Below, in pieces: positions 1 through 9,402 of a DNA stretch of 63,914 nucleotides (position 1 is the first letter of the stretch; each line of letters starts with the position of its first letter). The notes under the pieces are model-generated. The model was not told the origin of the DNA. It did not search any database and was given only the letters and a program-made list of their open reading frames with translations. Source of the stretch: Sergeia podlipaevii (taxonomy: Eukaryota; Euglenozoa; Kinetoplastea; Trypanosomatida; Trypanosomatidae); contig JASANZ010002177.1 of assembly GCA_030849805.1 (NCBI GenBank), positions 1 through 63,914 on the forward strand, read 5' to 3'. The position numbers and the translations under genes were made by a program.

Positions 1-2169
1 GCTCAGAGGCGTGACAGCAGTCGCTTTCCCCAAAAGCTGAAGGTTGTTGTGATGTCTGCGACTGCGCAGATCGATACACTTGTTGCGTACTTCTCCAAGT
101 GCAACGCTGGTAATCGCGTTCCTCTGATCCGCATTCCCGGCACGCTATACCCCGTACAGGAGTACTTCTTGGAGGATGCCATTTCGTGGGTGGGTACGGA
201 GGCAGACTCGGTGGCTGCGCGCCTTGTTGCTGCTGCTAAGGTAAAATGTGGTGCTGCAGTCAATGGTGCTCTCTGTGAAGGGGTGTGGAGTGAGGTGATG
301 GAGGCCAGTGACCAAGATCTAGATGCGATTCTTCCGTACGATTTAATACGAGATCTGATCGTGCACTTCCACAAGAAGGACCGCGATATGTCAGGGAGCA
401 TTCTTGTGTTTCTTCCAGGGTGGGCGGCTATAACGATGGTGCAGTACATGCTGCTCAACTGTGATGTGGCTCATTGCTTGCACGTACTGACGCTGCATTC
501 CAAACTTGTATCTGCGAATCAGTATCGTGTGTTTGAGCCCGCACCACCTATGAAGCGCAAGGTTGTGCTGGCGACTAACATTGCTGAGACAAGCATTACC
601 ATTGACGATATTGCCTTCGTGATCGACAGCTGCCTAATGAAGGGCACAGTTTATAACGCCAAGAGCAGCATCTTAGCGTTGCAGTCCATGCTGATTGGGA
701 AATCAAATGGTGTGCAACGTCGAGGGCGTGCGGGTCGCTGCCGCCGTGGCACATGTGTGCATCTTCTGCCGCGGCGCATGTATGATGATTTGCCATTTGC
801 TGTCATGCCAGAAATCATGAGGTCACCTCTTGAGGAGATCTGCTTGCAAATTAAGGCCATTCAGGAGGATGAGCTGTGCAGCAGTGTGCTGTCGCGTGCG
901 CTTGATGCGCCGCCACCCAACTCTGTGCGCAATGCGACGGAGTTTCTGACTGAGATGGGAGCTTTCACTGCCGGCGACGAGCGGCTGACGAATCTCGGCC
1001 GTGCACTGGCACAGCTACCTGTGCATCCTTTGCTGGGGAAGATGCTGCTTGCTGGTGCGTGCTTTGGTGTGCTTGATTCTATCGCGACCATTGCCGCTGG
1101 CTTGTCAGTTAGAGATATTCACGTACCTCCCGTATTCTGTAGTAGGAAGACAATAGAACAGGTTGCCTACGAGATGGATGGTGGCACGCATTCAGATCAT
1201 TTACGCGTACTCAAGACATATCGTGAGTGGATCGCCAGCGAACGGAGCGACCTCTACGTAGAAAGAAAACGCATTGATAAAGACACTATGAATATGCTGG
1301 ACAAGATGAAACAGCAGCTAGAGCGATTGGTGCTGCGTTCCCCGCTCTTGCACAACATTTGCGATGCACAGAAGCGAGTGAACCGTCATCAAGACAATGT
1401 AGGTCTCATTCGGTTGGTATTACTGTGGGGGCTCAGTCCGCGGTTGGCCACTGTGGAATATCTACCACGCAGCGTAACTCCTCACTTATACCGTCTTGAT
1501 GGTAAAAGAATGAAGATCCCATTTAGCAGCGTGTTGAATCGCTACAAGCGTTCCGAGCTGTGCCAGGAGACATTCGCAGTGTTTTTTGGATGCACGCAGC
1601 TGCAGAACACTCTTACAATGTTTGATGCTTCTTTTGCCTTTCCAGTGGATGTGGCGCTTTGCATGAAGAAGCTTGCGATTCAACCACTGGAAGAGGTGCC
1701 GACTGTGCTGCTTCAAGATCAAGCCTCTATGTATGTACCGACATTCGAGATAGAGAAATCACTCCTTGAGGATAAGAGTGGATACTCCGCTTTACTCTTT
1801 GACGGAGACAAGAAGCTGTACGTGACCACCGATAGAGTTGCCGATGTATTGCGCATGGCGCGCGAATGCATGGACTACTATCTCGCGCTTAGCATCAAGA
1901 AGCTTTGTGTTGATGCGTTACCAGAGGAGATGGTGGCCGTGCTTGGCTTGTTGATAGGATCTCCTCTTACTGCCGATAAAGGTGTCTTTGCCGCTGCACT
2001 GACGGGGTCAACTGTTAATGCTCGCTTAAAACCAAAAATTAGTATCACAGAGACACCTTGCAGTACTGTTGATAACATTGGGCTGTCTGTGAGAGAACGG
2101 AAACGACTTGTTGACATTTTAGGTGATCTTATTGCTCTCAGCGATGAAAGCGAACAGTGTAGCGAGTGA
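1..2169 (+). CDS. DEAH-box (RHA/DHX family) RNA helicase, 5' end outside the window
   Basis: This is the C-terminal 722 residues of an ATP-dependent RNA helicase that unwinds or remodels RNA. The reading frame is open from base 1, so the N terminus with motifs I and II lies upstream. The fragment opens just before motif III (SAT, residues 19-21). It then shows the motif IV region (SILVFLPGW, about 129), motif V (ATNIAETSITI, about 191) and motif VI (QRRGRAGR, 239-246). Winged-helix/HA2 and OB-fold regions follow, as is usual for DEAH/RHA proteins. The first ATG in this piece (52) lies inside motif III and cannot be the start. Which DHX paralogue it is cannot be decided without the N terminus; mitochondrial REH2-type and cytosolic or nuclear DHX36/57-like enzymes are both possible. 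The family assignment is firm. Confidence 0.93.
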   Translation, partial: AQRRDSSRFPQKLKVVVMSATAQIDTLVAYFSKCNAGNRVPLIRIPGTLYPVQEYFLEDAISWVGTEADSVAARLVAAAKVKCGAAVNGALCEGVWSEVMEASDQDLDAILPYDLIRDLIVHFHKKDRDMSGSILVFLPGWAAITMVQYMLLNCDVAHCLHVLTLHSKLVSANQYRVFEPAPPMKRKVVLATNIAETSITIDDIAFVIDSCLMKGTVYNAKSSILALQSMLIGKSNGVQRRGRAGRCRRGTCVHLLPRRMYDDLPFAVMPEIMRSPLEEICLQIKAIQEDELCSSVLSRALDAPPPNSVRNATEFLTEMGAFTAGDERLTNLGRALAQLPVHPLLGKMLLAGACFGVLDSIATIAAGLSVRDIHVPPVFCSRKTIEQVAYEMDGGTHSDHLRVLKTYREWIASERSDLYVERKRIDKDTMNMLDKMKQQLERLVLRSPLLHNICDAQKRVNRHQDNVGLIRLVLLWGLSPRLATVEYLPRSVTPHLYRLDGKRMKIPFSSVLNRYKRSELCQETFAVFFGCTQLQNTLTMFDASFAFPVDVALCMKKLAIQPLEEVPTVLLQDQASMYVPTFEIEKSLLEDKSGYSALLFDGDKKLYVTTDRVADVLRMARECMDYYLALSIKKLCVDALPEEMVAVLGLLIGSPLTADKGVFAAALTGSTVNARLKPKISITETPCSTVDNIGLSVRERKRLVDILGDLIALSDESEQCSE

Positions 2170-2855
2170 AAGTATTTTTCAATTTTTACAAAGCTTTTTC
2201 TGAATTTTTTTATATATGTTAACATGTTACCAAGAAAAATGCCGATTCTGTGTCGTTTGAACGTAAGTTGAGTTCACAATATAGCATTCGAGATTTTTTT
2301 TACGGTAGAAAATATATACTTTTCAAATTCCTTCTGTGAGAAAGCAAAGATGAACGAAACAAAAAACTCTATGTGTACCGACGCATCCATTTTTACATAC
2401 GTGCTTATTTGATGCAAACCAACAGAAGACACATTAAAGAAAGACTGTGCCGCGACCAAGAAAGTGGCGCAATTTATTTTTAAAAATAGCAGTCACCCTA
2501 ATATATGGAGGACAGAAGTTTTATATACGCAAAATATGCCCGTTTCTCTGACTTTGAGACTATGGCCAGTATGCATCATCGCAATAAGAGGTCTACGTAT
2601 GAAGGTTTATCTCTCTCTTTATCTTCTTTTTTTTTTTATCATTTGTACCTGTTTTTACTACAAGTGAGATTGCAGTATCAGAAGAAAAATAGGAAGCAGT
2701 ACGGCGCAAAGAGTATCGGCTTGCATTTCTCTTTGCCATCGAAAAGCAGAAAAAAAAGGAGTGCTATCAGAAAGAAAACTGCAACACATATTTCGCAAAC
2801 GAATTGTGCAAAGAAGGGATTTGCTTAGTAAGACAACTATCCATATCACTAGAGG
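2170..2855. other. Intergenic region with trans-splicing signals
   Basis: This AT-rich spacer has no convincing gene. A long pyrimidine tract (about 2607-2660) ends in an AG near 2665. That AG is a plausible spliced-leader acceptor for the gene starting at 2856, and I see no ATG between it and that start. Confidence 0.6.
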
Positions 2856-5240
2856 ATGCTGTACATCAAGCGTATCGTGCTCGTAGAGAAGGGCGATGAT
2901 CCCAGTACGTTTCTCTCTCGAGCCAAGAGTCAGTGGGGAGTTCGCGATCCATTGGCTGTGCGTGTCCAGGACAGCGCTGGCACAGTTCTCGGTACCACCA
3001 TACCCACCTCCTACGGGCGATATCCCTTATCAAATACAGCTACTGGACAGACGTGGTGCGGAGTGTCATGGATAGAAGCCGCAGTGACACCACCATCAAT
3101 GCCGGTGCCTGTCTCTGAGGTCGCACCGATGGAGGAGGTGAGCCACCCCACCTGCGGCACGCCTCCTGCCTCGGACAATGATGAAACTGACTATGACAAA
3201 CATGTGGAGGGAGAAGGTGTTCTACATGCGCACACTATGACACAAGAGAATGCCGTATTGCAAGATGAGATAGATCTTGCATTAGAACGCGAGATGGCAA
3301 GGGTATCTGTAGTTTCAGAGTCTGTGCATGACACCTTTACTCAGTGGACAGATGCAGTGCATCCACAGCCAGGTGGTGTTCTCTTTGATGCGCCATCGTC
3401 TGTGGCGAATCAGTTCCAGGGATGGTCTAGCAATTTTACTGAGGGCAAATCAATGGACTACGAGACCGCGGTGAGCGAGCCGCCAGTGGAGGCCCATCGA
3501 CACGCTGACCCAACTATAGCAGAGGATGCCTCTGTGCATGGTGATGGATGCGTAGGGATGGCGCTGGTTGAGCCGACCTTCACTTATCCGGTTGAAGAGG
3601 TGAGGTCGGAAGCACAAGACAGCAGCAGCTGTTCAACAGGTGAACCGAGAAGCACAACACATGAGACCGCATCTATGGTAAAGGTGACAGATGTTGAGGA
3701 GCACATTGCCATGTTCACTGAAGTTTCCAACCACCACCCGTCAGTGGAGAAGCCAAAGATGGAAGAGACGCCAACGCCGCGAGCTACCCCGGGGCTGATA
3801 GCAGAGGGGCTGCCAGCTGCTATGGAGCTGGAGGAAGTGCCTGCTACTTATTCATTCGAGGAAGTGATACCAATCACGGATCGAAGTACCATGCCACCCG
3901 CGGCAGGCGAAGGGGAATCCTTCAACACATATCCTGTCGAAGACCTGTGCTACACCAGCCCTGCACTAGATACGAGAGAGAAAGTGTACACCGCCTCCCC
4001 AGACACCATCGAGGAGGTAACCGGGCCTGCCAATACTTGTATGATGGAGGAGGTGAAGTCGGAAGCAGAGCAGCATGCCACCACCCCTGAGTCGGATGAA
4101 GCAGAGTCTCCATCAGAGGAACACTCAACTCCTCTTGTTGATTTCGAGGAGGCACAGGCACCTGAGACTGGGACGGAGTCTGTGCATGCACAGCGTGAAG
4201 CGGAACCCGCTCAGATAGCGGAGGAAGCGGAGGCCCCTCGCGCAGATGCGGCTCCTGCTGAGATGGCCAATGCAGCTGAAGAAGCCTGCTTTCACGCTAT
4301 TTCCAGCACGCTTGTTGCGGATAGCGCGCCGATAGACGTGCGTACCCTGGTGCGTAACGATGGCCTTATATTGCTTGAAATCATCACTCTTCAGGGAAGC
4401 ATTGTCTCTGGTCTCGTGGTCAACATTTCTGCTTCTCTCAAATCCGAGGAGGGCCGAGCCACCGGAGTGCAGCACTACGCCTTGCAACTGGTACCGGTGA
4501 ACATCAAGAGCATTGATGAAAAAACGATTCACGGCGTCTTAGAGTTCAGCATTGTCAGTGATGTAACGGCCGCAGCAGAGACAGTGAACGGAGGCGCTGG
4601 GATGACCAACTCCCACTTGGTGAGAGAGCTTGTGGTGCCGCCAGAGTCGACGATGATGCCTACCAACGCAGCACACGTTGCAAACACTATTTGTCTTTCT
4701 ACCACCAACTTCTACTTTCCCAATTGTTTCTTGCTCAAATCAGGAGTTTATCTTGTGTCAAACGTGCTTTGTGTCGAGAGCAAGTGTACCACAGGGCCCG
4801 TGATTGTGGAGCTCAACTTGACAGAGGACTCGTCTCTTATTACGGTTCAACCAACCAAGCGTACGACGCTGCTTCGCTACGGCGACCGATGCCATTTCGT
4901 GTGCACTTGGAGCGTCTTCAAGAGTTTTTCGTCTTCGGTGAGGGCCCAGGTGCTGGTGGAGGTCAATAGAACCCCTGCTGCTCAGGCGGTGGAGATCCAC
5001 ATACACGGGGAGCCGCCACGGCCGGACGAAGAAAGCAACGCACACTTCATGTACTGGGTAAACACGACACAAGTGAGTAACGTGCCATGTGGCAAGGCGG
5101 AGCTGGCGCTGCTCCAGTCTATGCTCCCAGTATTTTGCATTATGCAGGTGATGGCAGCAGAGAACGCGGAGCACGAGAGAAGCGAAGTTAGCACGCATGC
5201 TGTGGCTTCAGTTGGCAGTATGGATTTGCTACCAGAGTAA
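2856..5240 (+). CDS. Conserved hypothetical, paralogue A with long acidic linker
   Basis: I do not recognise this 794-residue protein as a named family. It has three parts. An N-terminal domain (about 1-80, beginning MLYIKRIVLVEK) is followed by a long acidic, low-complexity middle (about 85-480) rich in Glu, Ala, Thr and Pro. A C-terminal domain (about 490-760) follows. Both end domains resemble the next gene: LYIKRIVLVE...SRAKSQWG matches LFIRRLTLID...SRASAQWG, and both C-terminal domains contain YVSN/YLVSN-like and YWVNTT motifs. The middle carries degenerate short repeats such as TYPVEEV, TYSFEEV and TYPVEDL, plus a repeated EEV-[KR]-SEA. No signal peptide or membrane segment is seen. The C-terminal domain looks beta-rich. 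It is the first of two tandem, same-strand paralogues. The start is the first ATG after the acceptor region. Confidence 0.85.
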   Translation: MLYIKRIVLVEKGDDPSTFLSRAKSQWGVRDPLAVRVQDSAGTVLGTTIPTSYGRYPLSNTATGQTWCGVSWIEAAVTPPSMPVPVSEVAPMEEVSHPTCGTPPASDNDETDYDKHVEGEGVLHAHTMTQENAVLQDEIDLALEREMARVSVVSESVHDTFTQWTDAVHPQPGGVLFDAPSSVANQFQGWSSNFTEGKSMDYETAVSEPPVEAHRHADPTIAEDASVHGDGCVGMALVEPTFTYPVEEVRSEAQDSSSCSTGEPRSTTHETASMVKVTDVEEHIAMFTEVSNHHPSVEKPKMEETPTPRATPGLIAEGLPAAMELEEVPATYSFEEVIPITDRSTMPPAAGEGESFNTYPVEDLCYTSPALDTREKVYTASPDTIEEVTGPANTCMMEEVKSEAEQHATTPESDEAESPSEEHSTPLVDFEEAQAPETGTESVHAQREAEPAQIAEEAEAPRADAAPAEMANAAEEACFHAISSTLVADSAPIDVRTLVRNDGLILLEIITLQGSIVSGLVVNISASLKSEEGRATGVQHYALQLVPVNIKSIDEKTIHGVLEFSIVSDVTAAAETVNGGAGMTNSHLVRELVVPPESTMMPTNAAHVANTICLSTTNFYFPNCFLLKSGVYLVSNVLCVESKCTTGPVIVELNLTEDSSLITVQPTKRTTLLRYGDRCHFVCTWSVFKSFSSSVRAQVLVEVNRTPAAQAVEIHIHGEPPRPDEESNAHFMYWVNTTQVSNVPCGKAELALLQSMLPVFCIMQVMAAENAEHERSEVSTHAVASVGSMDLLPE

Positions 5241-6124
5241 GGTAAGCGGACAGACTTCATCAGGCACTAGGAGAGAGAGAAGACGTGAGAGAGGGAGCAT
5301 TGTGATGAGTATATCATTTTTACTGCGCTATATACACTTGATTTCTTTCTATTTTTGCCTAGTACATTATTTGTACTAGACTCACTCTTTTCATTTTAAA
5401 GTTTCATTTTACCTCTTTTTATTGATATTTTTATTGTATTTATCGTTATTACTACTACTACTATTATATTCGGTACCGTACACTTGCTTATTAATCCAAA
5501 TATATATATATAGTAATAATAGAAAATGTACAAACGTTACGCGAAGCTCATTTTGCCTGTTTCTATATATATTATTATTACTATTTTTATACCTTATGTA
5601 TAAGATTGACTTCTTGTATCTTCGTCTTACCACTAGCAGCACCTTACACCATCTGCCGGACTTAAAAAAAAAATCATCTTTCTTTCTGTCCCTTTTCGCT
5701 TCTTTTTTTTTTCTTGTACTTCAAACACTCGTGCTTCAGCAGAGGCGTGTGGCACATCAAACACATATCCCTCCTCTTCATAGCAACAAAAGGGGAAGGG
5801 AAAGGAGAAAGAGCATACTGCTGCTGACGCAGGTGTGATTAGGATTCTCCAGTATACACGAACTGCGTTTGATTGATCAGCTTTCTTTTTTTCTTTAAAA
5901 AAAGGGGGCTCTGAGGGGGGCATCATATTATTTCTCACCTTTTTTAAATACTACCTTTGCGTCCTTTTTTGTCATCTTTTATATATCCACATATCAGTAC
6001 ATATCGCTTACACGAATTTCAATCGAAAAGTACATCGATTTACAGCAGCAGCGGGAGGTCAGTTCAACAACCATATTAAACGCTTAGTACACGAGAGTAC
6101 ACCTTGCTTGGCAAAGAAAAGAAA
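5241..6124. other. AT-rich intergenic region
   Basis: About 0.9 kb rich in T and A tracts and short TA runs (for example 5503-5513 and 5566-5580). I see no gene in it. Pyrimidine tracts around 5690-5720 and 5880-5900 followed by AG dinucleotides could serve polyadenylation of the upstream gene and trans-splicing of the next one. Confidence 0.5.
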
Positions 6125-8011
6125 ATGTCTGGTGGGCCATCTGCTGCGACTGCGGCATCGCCATCAACGCTGAACACTCATAGCAATGAGAAGGCTGCGC
6201 TCAGCTGCTGCAGTAGCAGAGTAAAGGAGGTGTACACGCTCTTTATTCGCCGCCTGACTCTCATTGACACTGCAGAGGAGAGCGAGCAGTGGGCATCGCG
6301 GGCCTCTGCGCAGTGGGGAGAGGGCAAGCCGTTGACGATTAGTGTGAGCTGCAATGCGCAACATCGTGGGCGGACGCAGCCACAGAGGATTGAATTTGCT
6401 ACGTCGTCGTTACACCCGGGGTGGTCAGGGATTGTGTGGGGAGATCCGACAGGTATTAATGTACCCCTGCGCGAAGACGCGATGGTGATGCTGGAGGTTT
6501 CGCCGACGTCGAAGCATGGCAGCGGACAGGTCGTGGGACTTGGCATTTTAAATGCACAATCGATGCTTGCAGAAGAGCGGCAATACGCAAAGTTATGCGT
6601 GCATGTTTTACCTACGCATGCACCGATCGACAGTTCGACTGTGCATGCCGTGATTGATGTGGAGCTGCACAGTAGTCTGCTTGATGAGCCGCCAGAGGAA
6701 AACTTTACCCCCCTTGAGCTCAACTACGGCTCTGTCCGTGTTTCAACTGTTGATTTTTACTACCCTTCGTTTTTACTTACGGCGGCTGGACAGTACATCG
6801 TGTCTAATGTCGTTTGTGCCATGAATATGACAGAGTCCAGCTCTCTTGCCATGCAATTGGTGCCTCTTAGGGAGGTGGCGAACTATATCACCGCAGAGCC
6901 AGCCCAAGTGATCACTGTACTTCCACAGCAGCGAGTCTACTTTAGCGGAACATGGGTGCTATCACAGAAGGCGTGCATGCGCACACTTGAGATGCAACTA
7001 TTTGTCAACGGCTCTCAGAAGCCTTCAGCACCGATTATTATTAAGGCACACAACACAATTCCACAGCCCACGGCTACTGACCTGCCTTATCAGTACTGGG
7101 TCAACACTACATGCATCACCAACCGTCAGATGCTGCCTTCGCAGGAGCTGCCTCTTATTCGCGCTATACTGCCTGTATACCGATTTCTCAACTGCACCCC
7201 AACTTACCAGACTGAGGGTATGATCGTTGCCTACGACAAGGACAAAGGGGAGCAGGTACTGGTGCACGCTAGTGGGGTGCCAGTGGCGATGAGAAAGCCC
7301 TCTTATCGATACGGCAATAACAGTGGAGGCGCTGGCTGTGCTATAGGCTATGCTGGATCGACTGGGGCTGCTGATTTCAGCTCCGGATTTGATGACGCTA
7401 TTTTTTCAAACACCACCATGGCCGCCGCCGCTGCGGCTGCCACTGTGGAGGATCTCTTTAGCGCCACGTTCTTACTCAACCCGAATGCCTCATTCGTGGT
7501 GCGGGATAGAAGTACCTCAACTGCGCTACCATCCCGAGGTCCACTGCTGGATCTCTCACAGCGGAGCTGTCTCTGCACCATTGTTCTTGGCACCATCCGC
7601 GGGTTTCCGATGGTTTACGAACTCTCCACCGGCGTCTCACCGTCTTTCCAAGTGAGTGTGACGCTTCTGGACCAGAAGGGGTGGCAGGTTGTTCATGGCG
7701 AGACACGGCCCAGCTACCAAAGCGCGAGCGGCAGTCTGCGGTGGGTGGAGCGGCTGGTACTGCGCAAATGGCCTGGCGCAGAGTCGACGCAGTTTTTGCG
7801 ATTGAATTTGACTGAGGTGCGGCCGAGGGACGGGGATGAAACGCCAATTGGGGCTGCGCTCATTTCGCTTGCCAGCATGCAGCGCACTTACGCTCACACA
7901 CCGCTGAACGTGGCCTTCTACGTCTACGAAACTTATTCTCTTTACGATCAGCTGAACTCGCCAAGTCTTCTTATGAAAGATGCATGCGTCATCTTTTCTG
8001 AACTGCGGTGA
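6125..8011 (+). CDS. Conserved hypothetical, paralogue B with extra C-terminal beta domain
   Basis: This 628-residue protein is a diverged paralogue of the preceding gene. It has the N-terminal domain (about 35-95) and the middle domain with IVSNVVC and YWVNTT motifs (about 205-365), but lacks the long acidic linker. It gains a further C-terminal region (about 450-628) that is probably a beta-sandwich. That region has the pattern LLDQKGW...LRLNLTEVRPRDGDETPIG, faintly like a C2 fold, which is inference only. An alanine run (AAAAAAA) sits near residue 440. The first ATG of the frame is 6125. The frame is open a little upstream, but only from a TTG. No targeting signal is evident. The function is unknown. 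Tandem arrangement and shared architecture suggest related roles for the two products, perhaps with different partners. Confidence 0.88.
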   Translation: MSGGPSAATAASPSTLNTHSNEKAALSCCSSRVKEVYTLFIRRLTLIDTAEESEQWASRASAQWGEGKPLTISVSCNAQHRGRTQPQRIEFATSSLHPGWSGIVWGDPTGINVPLREDAMVMLEVSPTSKHGSGQVVGLGILNAQSMLAEERQYAKLCVHVLPTHAPIDSSTVHAVIDVELHSSLLDEPPEENFTPLELNYGSVRVSTVDFYYPSFLLTAAGQYIVSNVVCAMNMTESSSLAMQLVPLREVANYITAEPAQVITVLPQQRVYFSGTWVLSQKACMRTLEMQLFVNGSQKPSAPIIIKAHNTIPQPTATDLPYQYWVNTTCITNRQMLPSQELPLIRAILPVYRFLNCTPTYQTEGMIVAYDKDKGEQVLVHASGVPVAMRKPSYRYGNNSGGAGCAIGYAGSTGAADFSSGFDDAIFSNTTMAAAAAAATVEDLFSATFLLNPNASFVVRDRSTSTALPSRGPLLDLSQRSCLCTIVLGTIRGFPMVYELSTGVSPSFQVSVTLLDQKGWQVVHGETRPSYQSASGSLRWVERLVLRKWPGAESTQFLRLNLTEVRPRDGDETPIGAALISLASMQRTYAHTPLNVAFYVYETYSLYDQLNSPSLLMKDACVIFSELR

Positions 8012-8419
8012 AGGTGTGTGTGTGTGTGTGTGTGCGTGTATATGTGCGCCTTGAAGGGTGCTGACACAGTTGCGCAAGAGAGATGAGGAGAGAGAGAGAG
8101 AAAAGCTGTATCAAGGGAGATACAACATTGCTTTCTATGTGTTGCTCATTTGCAATTATTCCTTTTTTTCCTTTGCCGAATGAAGATGTGGTAGACATAT
8201 TCATTTCAAGTCAACGACGACAACAGCAAGGATCACACTTACATGCTCATAAAATGGGCTTTCTGGCGCCATATTGTCTTGTTTCACTTTTCTGTTTCTA
8301 GTGCATTGCACGTTCTTCTTCTTTCTTTGCTTCTACCCTCTTATTTTTGCTTGCATATTTTAATGCCTTTTTTTGATCCACTTCTCTTTTCTATGTCTTG
8401 TAGGGTATTGCTCTTCACA
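8012..8419. repeat. Intergenic region with a (GT)n microsatellite and a trans-splice signal
   Basis: A GT dinucleotide run (8014-8034) begins three bases after the stop of the upstream gene. The rest is a spacer with a strong pyrimidine tract (about 8310-8400) leading to the acceptor for the ribosomal protein gene. Confidence 0.7.
8310..8403 (+). promoter_or_regulatory. Polypyrimidine tract and spliced-leader acceptor for eL14
   Basis: A T/C-rich stretch ends in TTGTAG, with AG at 8402-8403. It lies 16 bases before the eL14 start codon, which would give a very short 5' UTR typical of trypanosomatid ribosomal protein mRNAs. The exact acceptor is inferred, not mapped. Confidence 0.6.
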
Positions 8420-8947
8420 ATGGTTCAGGCTAACTACATCCGCGCTGGCCGTCTCGTCCGCATCCTCCGTGGCCCCCGCCAGGACCGCGTTGCCATCATC
8501 GTCGACATTGTCGATGGCAACCGCGTGCTTGTGGAGAACCCCGAGGACCGCAAGATGTGGCGCCACGTTCAGAACCTGAAGAACGTGGAGCCCCTCAAGT
8601 TCTGCGTGGACATCTCCCGCAACTGCAGCAGCAAGGCCCTTAAGGAGACCATCACCTCTTCCAAGATCCTCGAGAAGTACGCCGCCACCCGGACCGCCTC
8701 CCGCATTGAGGCCAAGAAGGCCCTCGCCGTCTCTACTGACTTCGAGCGCTACCAGCTGCGCGTTGCCAAGCGCTCTCGTGCCCACTGGACTCGCAAGGTC
8801 TTCGATGCGAAGGATGCCGCCTCCCCTGTCTCCTGGCACAAGGTTGCGCTTAAGAAGCTCCAGAAGAAGGCTGCCAAGATGGACTCCACCCCTGCTGCCA
8901 AGAAGCGCATGCAGAAGGCCATCGCCGCCCGCAAGGCCAAGAAGTAA
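8420..8947 (+). CDS. RPL14: 60S ribosomal protein L14 (eL14)
   Basis: This 175-residue structural protein of the large cytosolic ribosomal subunit is recognised by its N-terminal KOW-type SH3 barrel (about residues 5-75: IRAGRLVRILRG, DRVAIIVDIVDGNRVLVE). A helical, Lys/Arg-rich tail follows and ends KAIAARKAKK. The frame is open further upstream, but the extra residues are hydrophobic translation of the pyrimidine tract. The proper start is the ATG at 8420, just after the AG acceptor at 8402-8403. Codon use is strongly C/G-ending, as expected for a highly expressed gene. It is a single copy here. Ribosomal proteins in trypanosomatids are regulated mainly at translation. Confidence 0.96.
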   Translation: MVQANYIRAGRLVRILRGPRQDRVAIIVDIVDGNRVLVENPEDRKMWRHVQNLKNVEPLKFCVDISRNCSSKALKETITSSKILEKYAATRTASRIEAKKALAVSTDFERYQLRVAKRSRAHWTRKVFDAKDAASPVSWHKVALKKLQKKAAKMDSTPAAKKRMQKAIAARKAKK

Positions 8948-9402
8948 GGTTCTACCCACGATTTTGCTCTTTGTTTGAAGGATATCATTTATTTTTTTAA
9001 AAAACGGAATCATATTACGATAAACTTTGGCAGGGATCCATGTGCCAAGTTTGGTCTCAATGACTATTCGAGGCAACTAGATGACTCTGCTACTTAACGT
9101 TGGGTTGAAGCTTGTGTAAAGGACAGCCTACAAGTTGATTGTATTGGAGCCCCCTTCTTTTTAATGCTTGCTTTCGCTTTTCTTTTTCAATTTTTTCTCC
9201 CCTTTTCTCTCTCTTCTTTTTTTTTTTTTAAATATACATATCTATTGATTGCTTGCCGAGGTCACAGAAAAGCAAACTTCATTACTAGTGTTTATGTCCT
9301 GCGAGTGCACGGGTTCCACGGGAAGCAAACATCGCCATAGCTAGAGCGAATAGCAACTCTATAATTCTTTTTTCTGCTCATATTGTTTTTTTTTCAACGC
9401 AG
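8948..9402. other. Intergenic region with two alternative trans-splice contexts and a small uORF
   Basis: A long pyrimidine tract (about 9150-9232) precedes AGs at 9259-9260 and 9266-9267. A second tract (about 9365-9395) precedes an AG at 9401-9402 that directly abuts the ATG of the next gene. Between them lies a 16-codon upstream ORF (9294-9344, ending TAG). Use of the upstream acceptors would put this uORF in the mRNA leader; use of the downstream one would exclude it. Confidence 0.55.

Noticed and set aside
8243..8419. Upstream in-frame extension of eL14
   Set aside because: It translates the pyrimidine tract as hydrophobic residues and lies before the likely acceptor; the conserved protein begins at 8420.
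8360..9076. Minus-strand frame opposite eL14
   Set aside because: Shadow of a highly biased gene, Leu/Gly-rich without recognisable domains.
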